The translations under genes were made by a program, and so were the position numbers. A DNA stretch of 54,965 bases from Planctomycetota bacterium (GTDB lineage: Bacteria; Planctomycetota; PLA2): NCBI GenBank assembly GCA_021776785.1, contig JAJFFF010000034.1:1-54965 (forward strand). The letters are read 5' to 3'. The notes under the pieces are model-generated. The model was given only the letters and a program-made list of their open reading frames with translations. It had not been told where the DNA came from and searched no databases. Numbering within the stretch: position 1 is the stretch's first letter; every line of letters starts with the position of its first letter. Shown in pieces: positions 47,807-54,965 of the stretch.

Positions 47807-50251
47807 CTACTCGGTCTGTTCGTCGCTTGCGGGCGCGGCTTCCTCGTCCTCTTCTTCGTCGTCGTCGGTGACGAGGTCAAACGTCGGGCGCGCGCTTGAT
47901 TTGAGCCAGTACTCGCCGGCCTGTTGGACCGCGTGACCGAGCAGCGTATCGGAGTCGTACTCCCCGAACTCGTCGAGCTCGCCCGCGGGCACGCCGGTGA
48001 GAATTTCGAGCGCCTCGTGCACCCGGCGCACAGCCCAAACATGAAACTCCCCGCGGTCGCAAGCATCGACGACATCTTGGCGCAGCATGAGATCGCCGGC
48101 GTTGGAGTGCGGGATGATGACCCCTTGGGAGCCAGTGAGCCCAAAGTCGTTACATGTGTCGAAGTAGCCTTCGATCTTCTCGTTGACGCCGCCGATCGCC
48201 TGAATGTGGCCCTTCTGGTCGATCGCGCCGGTCATCGCCAACGACTGTCGAATCGGCACGTCGGTAAGCGCGCTGAGCAGGCAGCAAATCTCCGCGCCGG
48301 ACGCCGAGTCGCCGTCGATGCCGCCGTAGCTTTGCTCAAATGCAATCGAGGCGCTGAACGCAAGCGGGTGATCGGTGTTGAGCAGATTGCGCAGCAAACC
48401 GTTCAAGATGTTGAAGCCCTTGGTGTGAATCGCGCCGGAAAGTTGCGCGCGACTCTCGATGTCGATGATGCCGGCGCTGCCCGCACCGATCGACGCGGTG
48501 ATACGCGCAGGGAATCCGTATTTCAACGGGCCAGCCGAGATCACGGCGAGTCCGTTGATTTGGCCCGCGACTTCGCCTTGCGTTTGCACCTGAAGCGTGC
48601 CGTTCGCGAGCATGCTCCGGAAGCGCCGCGACGGCAAGTCCGCGCGACGCTTCCCGCGTTCGATCGCTTCCTCGACGTGACCGCCCGTGACGGTCGCCGC
48701 CGTCACGTCGTGTTGGGAGAGATACGCCGCTTCACGCGCGATGTCAGCCACCCGTCCAAACCGCGCGGTGAGTTTGCCCGCCCGCGCGACGACGCGCGCA
48801 CCGTGTTCGGCCAGGGCGGCTACTCCGGTCCGGTCAAACGGCGGGAGCTTTTCGTCGGCGCAGATGCGGGCAACGACACCGGCATACAAAGCCGGCCCGC
48901 TCGGGTCGCGGTCGATCTCAGTGTCGAAGTCGACGAGCACCTTAAACAGCTCCGAAAAATCGGGGTCGTTCTCATCGAGCACGTAGTACAGCCCGCGGTC
49001 GCCCAACAAGATGACTTTGATCGATACCGGAATCGGTTCCGGTTTCAGCGACGCAACCATGCCCGGCCACTGGTGCTCGGTCGGAACAATTTCTAGCTGG
49101 CGCGTGCGCAGCGTCCGCATCAACACTTTCCACGCGCCCGGCTCGCGCAACACTTCGCGCGCTTCCAAGACGAGATAACCGCCGTCGGCCTGCAGCAACG
49201 ACCCCGCGCGAATCATGCGGTAATCGGAACGCCCCGGGCCCTGCGGCCCCCACTCGCGATCGACGATGCCCAACAGGTTCATCATGGTGGGGGTGTTTTC
49301 GATGACGATCGGGCAGTCGTCGCCTGGTTCGTGCTCAAGCACAACGTTGACGCCGTAAGCCTCCAACGGGTCGGACCTTCGCTCGTGGCCCAGCGATTCC
49401 GCCACGTCCTCGATGACTTCGCTCAAGAACTCGCGCACGGAGTCGTCGTCGAACTCCTTCGTAATCGGATGCGCCATGTCCCACAAAATCGCGCGCACCG
49501 TGCCTTCCACAACCGAGTGCACAGAGTCGGTGTGGCGACGCCGGATGGCGCGCAGTTTGTCGCTTACATCCGCGAGTTTTTTCTGAAACGACTCCGCTTT
49601 GGCTTCGTATCCAGCGAAGTCTTCGTCCGTGATCTGCCCGGCCGCGCGCATGGCCTCCAACTGATCGGGCGAGACGGCTTTTCCGTCAATCAACGGCGCG
49701 AGCAGCGTGTGCGCCGCCGGGCCGACCTGCACATTGACGAGCGCCAACTCGTTTTCGCGTAGCTCCTGCTCGAACGGCTCGGTGACCGATCGCAACTGTT
49801 CGCGCAACATGTCGTCCAACGACTCCCGCTGCGCTTTCACGGGATCGGAATCAACCGCACTCATCAACCCGTCGCGAACAAACTCCGCAAGCTCCACCAC
49901 GCGCCGCCGAAAACGATGCGCGGTTCCCGCCGGCAGTGAAATCAAACGAGGCCGGTCCGGCTCCGCAAAGTGGTGGACAAACACGCGGTCTTTTTTGACC
50001 GGACACGCGGGGCGCATTTCTTCGAGCAGGCGACGCACCATCGTCATGCGCCCCGTGCCCGCGAGTCCGCGAATGAAGATGTTTTGACCGGGCGCGTGAA
50101 ACTCGATGCCGAATCGCAGCGCGTCCAACGCCGTGTCTTGACCGACGACGCCGGGAATCGGCGTAACGTCGCGCGTGGTCTCAAACGAAAGCGAAGCGGG
50201 ATCGCAACGCCAACGCAGCGCCGATCCGGGCAGGGGTTGGAGGGCGGACAT
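47807..50251 (-). CDS. Lon-like ATP-dependent protease (AAA_32/S16 type)
   Basis: 814 aa. N-terminal AAA part with FHAPGQNIFIRGLAGTGRMTMVRRLLEEM: the Walker A Lys is replaced (GTGR), as in the YcbZ/LonC-like branch. A helical insertion lies at residues 120-260. Then LLQADGGYLVLEAREVLREPGAWKVLMRTLR (AAA lid region). The S16 protease domain has nucleophile Ser649 in GDSASGAE and Lys692 in GGVNEKIEG, spaced 43 residues as in Lon. The C-terminal tail is strongly acidic (DDDEEEDEEA). Degrades proteins in the cytosol; ATPase activity may be altered. Confidence 0.92.
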   Translation of the reverse strand: MSALQPLPGSALRWRCDPASLSFETTRDVTPIPGVVGQDTALDALRFGIEFHAPGQNIFIRGLAGTGRMTMVRRLLEEMRPACPVKKDRVFVHHFAEPDRPRLISLPAGTAHRFRRRVVELAEFVRDGLMSAVDSDPVKAQRESLDDMLREQLRSVTEPFEQELRENELALVNVQVGPAAHTLLAPLIDGKAVSPDQLEAMRAAGQITDEDFAGYEAKAESFQKKLADVSDKLRAIRRRHTDSVHSVVEGTVRAILWDMAHPITKEFDDDSVREFLSEVIEDVAESLGHERRSDPLEAYGVNVVLEHEPGDDCPIVIENTPTMMNLLGIVDREWGPQGPGRSDYRMIRAGSLLQADGGYLVLEAREVLREPGAWKVLMRTLRTRQLEIVPTEHQWPGMVASLKPEPIPVSIKVILLGDRGLYYVLDENDPDFSELFKVLVDFDTEIDRDPSGPALYAGVVARICADEKLPPFDRTGVAALAEHGARVVARAGKLTARFGRVADIAREAAYLSQHDVTAATVTGGHVEEAIERGKRRADLPSRRFRSMLANGTLQVQTQGEVAGQINGLAVISAGPLKYGFPARITASIGAGSAGIIDIESRAQLSGAIHTKGFNILNGLLRNLLNTDHPLAFSASIAFEQSYGGIDGDSASGAEICCLLSALTDVPIRQSLAMTGAIDQKGHIQAIGGVNEKIEGYFDTCNDFGLTGSQGVIIPHSNAGDLMLRQDVVDACDRGEFHVWAVRRVHEALEILTGVPAGELDEFGEYDSDTLLGHAVQQAGEYWLKSSARPTFDLVTDDDEEEDEEAAPASDEQTE

Positions 50252-50372
50252 AGGCCCGAGATTCTACTCGGATCGCGGTGCGATGAAACGCGGGCGGGAC
50301 GCGACTCCAAAAGAATCGCGAATCCGCCCGATTTCGATGTGTTCCGCCGTCGCCGCCGTAGTTGCTAGGTGC

Positions 50373-51038
50373 TTAGTTGTTGGCGATGAGCCGTCTGGGG
50401 AACCACTCATCCGCGACCCATCCCGACGCGGTCATTACGCAAAGCGTGCAGAGCGAGAACGCGACCAGCATTGACATCGCGAAACCCGAAAGCAGCCCCC
50501 AGCCGAACAGGGTCCCGATCGCGATCAACACGCTGGAAAGCGCGCCGCAAACCACAATCAAAACCAATGACACGAACACGCCGGCGAGCAGCCCGTTGAC
50601 GACGCGCGTTTGCGCCACGGTCAGCGGTTCCTCGGCGCCGAGCGCGACAACGATGAGGCACACGAGGGACGTGAGCAGGCAAGCAGCACCCGCCCCAAAC
50701 ACATAGGGTTGGGCGGCGATGTATCCGCCAAACAAACCGGCGCCGGAAAGGCGCCATGTGGCCCAACCGATCCGCGCTGCTTTCTCCGCGACGCGCGACT
50801 TCACGGCTGGCGCTTCGGACTCAGGGACCGCCGCGCGTAGCGGCAAGTGCTGCGAGACGCCGTTGAGCATCTCTTGAATCGTGAATAGGGCAATGGACAG
50901 ACCGGGCACACCGCGTTCTCGCATTTCATTTCGATCACACAAAAGATCGCCGATGAACTGATGCCTAATTTGAGCCGGCACCAAGTACGAGAAGATGCGC
51001 ACCCGCCAATCGCTCTGGGACAGCGAAGGGGCGTTCAT
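50373..51038 (-). CDS. Four-helix membrane protein of unknown function
   Basis: 221 aa. A clear Shine-Dalgarno (TTGGAGG, 7 nt before ATG 51038). An N-terminal soluble part (residues 1-90: VRIFSYLVPAQIRHQFIGDLLCDRNEMRERG, similar to a cytosolic amphipathic region of DUF-type membrane proteins) is followed by helices at about 95-110, 115-130, 145-170 and 178-205. No catalytic motif. Role unknown. Confidence 0.78.
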   Translation of the reverse strand: MNAPSLSQSDWRVRIFSYLVPAQIRHQFIGDLLCDRNEMRERGVPGLSIALFTIQEMLNGVSQHLPLRAAVPESEAPAVKSRVAEKAARIGWATWRLSGAGLFGGYIAAQPYVFGAGAACLLTSLVCLIVVALGAEEPLTVAQTRVVNGLLAGVFVSLVLIVVCGALSSVLIAIGTLFGWGLLSGFAMSMLVAFSLCTLCVMTASGWVADEWFPRRLIANN

Positions 51039-51113
51039 TCTTCAACCTCCAAACAAAGAGTGCCATTCAATCGAGATGGGGCAAGCGAGTGCGCGCGTTC
51101 GTTGTGTCGCGTG

Positions 51114-51509
51114 ATGAAACACAAACAGTTTTACGCGCGCCTCGGCGCCCGATTACGCGAAGGTCGTGGCGCCAGGCGCGGTGCCGCCACTGGCTGGGCC
51201 AGGCAGCAACGCCGCGCGACGACGTGCCGCGGCGCTGAGATTGGCCACGCGCGATCCACGTGGGAACACCGTCGAGACAATAAATCGTGCTTGTCCGCGG
51301 GCGAGAGACCAACGCCCAGGACCCAAGGCAGCGAACCCAGCGCACGGGAACCCAGCGCACGGGAACCCGGCGCACGGGAACACAGCGCGCGCGAACCCAA
51401 CGCAGAGGGCAGTTCATCCGCAGCGCTTGGACGCGCCGAACCCGAGGCGCACGCAGGACCCCAAAGCAGAGAAGCCGGGACGGGGCGCGACTTGTCGACG
51501 CGCAGTTAG
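51114..51509 (+). CDS. Doubtful ORF with EPSAR pentapeptide repeats
   Basis: 131 codons between the membrane gene and recQ, overlapping the recQ stop. Start MKHKQFYARLGARLREG; residues about 74-98 are five copies of a pentapeptide (EPSAR, EPSAR, EPGAR, EHSAR, EPNAE) from the 15-bp repeat. Very Arg/Ala/Glu rich with low complexity and no RBS. Probably non-coding; listed because the region is otherwise unexplained. Confidence 0.2.
   Translation: MKHKQFYARLGARLREGRGARRGAATGWARQQRRATTCRGAEIGHARSTWEHRRDNKSCLSAGERPTPRTQGSEPSAREPSAREPGAREHSAREPNAEGSSSAALGRAEPEAHAGPQSREAGTGRDLSTRS
51333..51407. repeat. 15-bp tandem repeat, five units
   Basis: Units GAACCCAGCGCACGG (two identical) followed by three increasingly diverged units. 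The length is a multiple of three, so any frame would read pentapeptides. It lies in the 467-bp gap downstream of recQ. Confidence 0.9.
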
Positions 51510-53641
51510 AAGAGCGAACCCGGCGCATCCGCGTCGAGTTCGGGATCGGGCTCGAACTCGGGCTCAAGCGTGGGCTCAAGCTCAGGCGTGGGCTCGGCGG
51601 TCACATCCGGCGTCACGTTGTCGTCGGATTCGGGCGGCGCCCCGTTCGCAACGTCTGCATCGGCGTTCGGCGCGGCGCTTTCGGGTTCATGTGCTTCGCG
51701 ATACTGACGCACGACAAACAACAGGCCGGCGCCGTACTTTTCCGCTTTCGAGGGCCCGATGCCGTGAGCCATCATCAGCTCGACGCGGTTGATGGGGCGA
51801 ATGCGCGCCACGTCGCGCAGGCATCGGTCGCTCGCAACGACGTACGCGGCGACGTCTTCACGCCGTGCTGTTTCCAGGCGCCAGGCGCGCAGTTCTTCAA
51901 ACAGTGCCGCGTCTTCGGGGCCGAGGTCGGCACCCGCCGCGGCGCCGCCGCGTGCACTCCCGGCGTGCGCGCCCCGTCCATTGGAGCCCCCTCCACGGGT
52001 AGCCGCGCCGGCGCGTTCAGGCGGCAGCAACAACCGCGCGGGCGTGCGACCGAGCATCACCTCGCGTCCGGTTTCGGTGATGCGCACGAGCGGCCGTTCG
52101 CCCCCGGCGAAGTCCACCCAGCCCGCGGTTACGCAACGTCGCAGCAGTCGAATGACCCACGCCTCTTTGCGATCGGACAAAACGCCGAACGTCGAGACGT
52201 GCGCCAACCCCGACCACTCCAACCGATCATCGGAACTGCCGACCAGCAGCTTGGCGACCAAGTTGATTCCAAAACGGTTGTGGGCGCGCGCGACGCCGGA
52301 AAGCGCTTTGCGCACCGTCATCTGTGCGGCTTCCGCTTCTGCAGAATCCTCGGCCAAGGGTTCGCCCACCAGAGCGGACCCGTCACCCGCGCTGCGAAAC
52401 GCCGTGCAAACATCGCAGTGCCCGCAACCGTGCGCCGTCGTCGCGTCTTCGGCGCCGAAGTAACGCAGGATCGCATCGTGGCGACAGCTGCCACCCTCGA
52501 CCCAACGCATGAGTTCCAAAAACAGGTTCCATTTGTGTTCGATGACGGCGGGATCGACCTCGCGCCCGTCGCTGGGGCTCTCCAGCAACCGTCGACGACG
52601 TGGCATGTCCTGAGCCGACGTCATCAAGAGGCCCCAGGCCGGTTCGTCGTCGCGACCCGCGCGGCCGACCTCTTGGTAATACGCCTCGATCGACCCGGGC
52701 GGCGCGAGGTGGATCACGGCGCGCACGTCGCTGCGATCGATGCCCATCCCGAACGCGTTGGTCGCGACGACGACTTCGAGGCCGTTGTTGGCAAACGACT
52801 GGCTGACGTCGTAGCGCGCGGACCCGTTCATGCCTGCGTGATACGACGCGACATCCCATCCGAGTTCGGCAAGACGCTCCGCTTCGGCGTCGGTACCACG
52901 CCGCGTGGGCGCGTAGACAATGGCCGCGCCGCGGTCGCTGCCCGGTCCGCCCAACGCTTCGGCCAACAACGCGTCCGTGAGTTGCCGTCGCTGGCGCGCG
53001 CCGGAAACTTCCGCGGCGCGCAACCGCAAGTTCGGCCGCGCGAATCCACGCACAATCTGTGGCGTGTCGGCAGCCAGGTCAAGCCGCGCGAGAATCTCAT
53101 CGCGCACAACCGGCGTCGCCGTCGCCGTACAGGCAAGCACGCGCGCGTTCGGAAGCGCGCGCAATACCTCTCCGATCTGCATGTAGTCCGGCCGAAAGTC
53201 GTGGCCCCATTCGCTGATGCAGTGCGCCTCGTCAATCGCAATCAGCGGGCAATCGAGACTCGCCAGCAGGAACCGAAACCCGTTGTACGCCAGCCGCTCC
53301 GGCGCGACGTACACGAGCTTGTAGTCACCCGCGGCCACGCCGTCCAAGCGCCGTTTCACTTCGCGACTGTCGAGCGTCGACGCAATGTACGTGGCGCGAA
53401 TGCCGTGGTTTTCGAGCGCCGCGATCTGATCGTGCATGAGCGCGATGAGCGGCGAGATCACAATGGTCGTGCCGGGCAGCAAACTGCCGGGAAGTTGGTA
53501 GACCAGACTCTTGCCGCCGCCGGTGGGCGCGACGAGAAGCAACCGCCGCTCCGTGAGCAGCGTCTCCATCGCCTCGCGCTGCCCGGGTCGAAACGAGTCA
53601 AACCCAAATCGCGCGATGCCCGCACCGAGATCCACTTCCAT
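51506..53641 (-). CDS. recQ: ATP-dependent DNA helicase RecQ
   Basis: 711 aa. 3'-5' helicase in recombination and fork repair. Motifs: Q-motif FDSFRPGQREAM, Walker A APTGGGKSLVYQLP, DEAHCISEWGHDFRPDY, TATATPVVRDEI, ATNAFGMGIDRSDVRAVIHLAPPGSIEAYYQEVGRAGRD (motifs V-VI). The RQC zinc site (CRHDAILRYFG ... CGHCDVC) follows, then a winged helix and an HRDC domain (residues about 585-650). An unusual acidic Pro/Glu tail of about 55 residues (TPELEPTLEPEFEPDPELDAD) ends in GSLF. Confidence 0.95.
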   Translation of the reverse strand: MEVDLGAGIARFGFDSFRPGQREAMETLLTERRLLLVAPTGGGKSLVYQLPGSLLPGTTIVISPLIALMHDQIAALENHGIRATYIASTLDSREVKRRLDGVAAGDYKLVYVAPERLAYNGFRFLLASLDCPLIAIDEAHCISEWGHDFRPDYMQIGEVLRALPNARVLACTATATPVVRDEILARLDLAADTPQIVRGFARPNLRLRAAEVSGARQRRQLTDALLAEALGGPGSDRGAAIVYAPTRRGTDAEAERLAELGWDVASYHAGMNGSARYDVSQSFANNGLEVVVATNAFGMGIDRSDVRAVIHLAPPGSIEAYYQEVGRAGRDDEPAWGLLMTSAQDMPRRRRLLESPSDGREVDPAVIEHKWNLFLELMRWVEGGSCRHDAILRYFGAEDATTAHGCGHCDVCTAFRSAGDGSALVGEPLAEDSAEAEAAQMTVRKALSGVARAHNRFGINLVAKLLVGSSDDRLEWSGLAHVSTFGVLSDRKEAWVIRLLRRCVTAGWVDFAGGERPLVRITETGREVMLGRTPARLLLPPERAGAATRGGGSNGRGAHAGSARGGAAAGADLGPEDAALFEELRAWRLETARREDVAAYVVASDRCLRDVARIRPINRVELMMAHGIGPSKAEKYGAGLLFVVRQYREAHEPESAAPNADADVANGAPPESDDNVTPDVTAEPTPELEPTLEPEFEPDPELDADAPGSLF

Positions 53642-53887
53642 ACCGCGCCCATCCTACGCACTCCGCGTGCCGAGACAACGCCGGACTGGCTGCTTTGTCG
53701 GGACGTGCGCTCGCGGGGCGGAGTTCGGTGCGGATGCGCGTTACCCACGGCTGCAACTGTGTGTCGAAACTTCCCAATCGCGCCACGGGCTCATCGGACG
53801 TGGCGCGATGGGGCACGACCGCGTTGCTCGCGGTACATTGCGTTCATCGAATCGTCGGACACGACTCTCTTTCCGCGCCCGCCGAGA
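53642..53887. other. Divergent gap with an 11-bp inverted repeat
   Basis: 246 bp upstream of both recQ and the small membrane gene. A perfect inverted repeat (ATCGCGCCACG / CGTGGCGCGAT, 53777-53809, 11-nt loop) lies in the middle, a possible operator or RNA hairpin. No credible ORF. Promoters are expected but not placed. Confidence 0.55.
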
Positions 53888-54259
53888 GTGGTTCGGTTCG
53901 CGGCGTCTCTGCTGGGCACGTTCGCGGGCCTTTCGCTCGCCGGAGCGTTGGCGCTGTGGGCGTTTGCGATGCACCTATGGTTGGACGGGTTGTTGTTTTG
54001 CGCTGTGTGGCTTGTGTGCTGGCGCAGCGCGGTGCAGTTTCTCGCGGGTGACGTGCGCGTGCGCGTCACCAGCGTGTGGGCGGCCGCCGGAGTGGCCGGT
54101 GTTGGCGTGCGGATCATGGCAATCATGGACGGCCAACCTTTGGCGGTCGCGTTAGGACTTGCGTGTCAGGTGCTGGCGACCGTGACTCTATACGTGCCGC
54201 GCTCGCAACTTCGCGAGTACTTCCGAGCGGGTGGCGCGATGATCGAGGATGTGTTCTGA
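53888..54259 (+). CDS. Small membrane protein (tail resembles the next gene)
   Basis: 123 aa from GTG 53888. Four hydrophobic segments (LLGTFAGLSLAGALALWAF, WLDGLLFCAVWLVCW, VWAAAGVAGVGVRI, VALGLACQVLATVTLYV) and a polar C-terminus PRSQLREYFRAGGAMIEDVF. The start is not certain because the frame is open further upstream. The tail matches that of the gene at 54304 (P-(x)n-Y/R-YF-(x)n-GA-(x)n-IED-x-F), suggesting related proteins. Function unknown. Confidence 0.65.
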   Translation: MVRFAASLLGTFAGLSLAGALALWAFAMHLWLDGLLFCAVWLVCWRSAVQFLAGDVRVRVTSVWAAAGVAGVGVRIMAIMDGQPLAVALGLACQVLATVTLYVPRSQLREYFRAGGAMIEDVF

Positions 54260-54303
54260 ATGGTCGACCGAACACCTAAAACATCGGCACCCTTGCGGAA
54301 CCA

Positions 54304-54777
54304 ATGCTCCCCGACCTGACGCGTGAGCGCGGTCGTTCGCGCGACACGCCAGCCGTCGTCGCGATCTTCGCGATGGTTTTGCTCGGTGTGTGCGGGTTCT
54401 TCTCGGTCGTCGGAGTCATGTTGATTTGGGTCTTGTTCGTGGTCGGATCGTCGTTGTTTGCGTACGTTTCGTTGTGGTCTGTGCTCGCAACGCTCGCGGT
54501 GCCCCTGCCGGTCGGGATGGCGGCATTCGATCTCATCAAGCTGAACACGAGAGCGCACCGCACGACGATGGTGGCGTGCGGTGTGTTGCTCGCGTGGGTC
54601 GTGGTGATCGCGCCTGACGGATGGGAGGGCGAGTCGGCGTGGATCTTTTTCGAATGGGAGTGGATACCGATCACGCTCGCCGCAATCGCCGTCGTGGCGG
54701 CGGCTTTGCCCAAGACGATCTACCGCGACTACTTCGCAAACTCAGGCGCGCACAAAAGAATCGAGGACGAGTTCTGA
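54304..54777 (+). CDS. Small membrane protein, relative of the preceding gene
   Basis: 157 aa. Four membrane segments (AVVAIFAMVLLGVCGFFSVV, VLFVVGSSLFAYVSLWSVLA, TTMVACGVLLAWVVVIAP, IPITLAAIAVVAAALP) and tail KTIYRDYFANSGAHKRIEDEF. It follows the similar gene by 44 bp. No family recognised. Confidence 0.7.
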   Translation: MLPDLTRERGRSRDTPAVVAIFAMVLLGVCGFFSVVGVMLIWVLFVVGSSLFAYVSLWSVLATLAVPLPVGMAAFDLIKLNTRAHRTTMVACGVLLAWVVVIAPDGWEGESAWIFFEWEWIPITLAAIAVVAAALPKTIYRDYFANSGAHKRIEDEF

Positions 54778-54796
54778 CGACAAGAAGCAAAAGGCA

Positions 54797-54870
<74 letters not shown>

Positions 54871-54965
54871 GCCTGTTCGGAAGTATAGAACAGGGCGGGA
54901 GTTGCGTGCGCGAGTGTTTCTGGCGGCCTGCTTGCACGTTGTTGGGATGCGCATCTTGATGCGCA

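Noticed and set aside
51287..54259. 990-codon plus-strand frame opposite recQ
   Set aside because: The first 850 codons are the Arg-rich antisense shadow of recQ. Only the hydrophobic 3' end from GTG 53888 looks like a protein.

Overview
The window is about 55 kb of high-GC bacterial chromosome, densely coded on both strands. I see no rRNA, prophage, transposase or CRISPR array. The organism is not identifiable with certainty. Many secreted lipoproteins of unknown function, FG-GAP/VCBS repeat proteins, a thioredoxin-PDZ protein and metal permeases fused to DtxR-like domains suggest Planctomycetota or a related group (inference only).

Layout. 1-5 kb: a duplicated 133-bp repeat, then exported proteins and lipoproteins, including a diverged tandem paralogue pair and a duplicated-motif aspartyl protease. 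5-18 kb: a molybdenum/tungsten enzyme region with a MoeA-periplasmic-binding fusion, MobA, a NuoE-NuoF fused formate dehydrogenase diaphorase subunit, a MoaD-like protein, an aldehyde:ferredoxin oxidoreductase and the catalytic formate dehydrogenase subunit, interspersed with hemB, a TPR protein and an AraC regulator. MoeB with an N-terminal rhodanese lies at 41 kb. 18-21 kb: a translationally coupled operon DUF4331 / small lipoprotein / DUF4198. 20.8-26 kb: a PilT-like ATPase, a chagasin-like lipoprotein, a thioredoxin-PDZ protein and a calcium-repeat lipoprotein. 26-42 kb: SDR, a large FG-GAP protein fused to a parvulin domain, a second parvulin lipoprotein, leucine dehydrogenase, an S41 protease, a fatty-acid desaturase, a glycosyltransferase, small membrane proteins, HEAT and TPR proteins, DUF971 and MoeB. 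42-47 kb: a five-gene Mn/Zn uptake operon with an MntR-like regulator. 47-55 kb: a Lon-like protease, RecQ, small membrane proteins and a CAT-anticodon tRNA.

Most notable observation: the thioredoxin-PDZ gene at 23064..24293 (minus) is read through two in-frame TGA codons. They fall exactly where the two cysteines of the thioredoxin CxxC motif should be, giving R-U-T-P-U-K-D-C. A short stem-loop with a GGU loop follows at the spacing expected for a bacterial SECIS element. This looks like an unannotated UxxU selenoprotein; ordinary gene callers would truncate it to 333 codons.

Second notable observation: a 253-bp nested-palindrome element occurs three times (31.0, 36.1 and 42.1 kb). All copies are exactly the same length, one is inverted, and each lies between two convergent genes. 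Several other convergent junctions share their stop codons within a CTAG, and one further junction carries a smaller inverted-repeat element.
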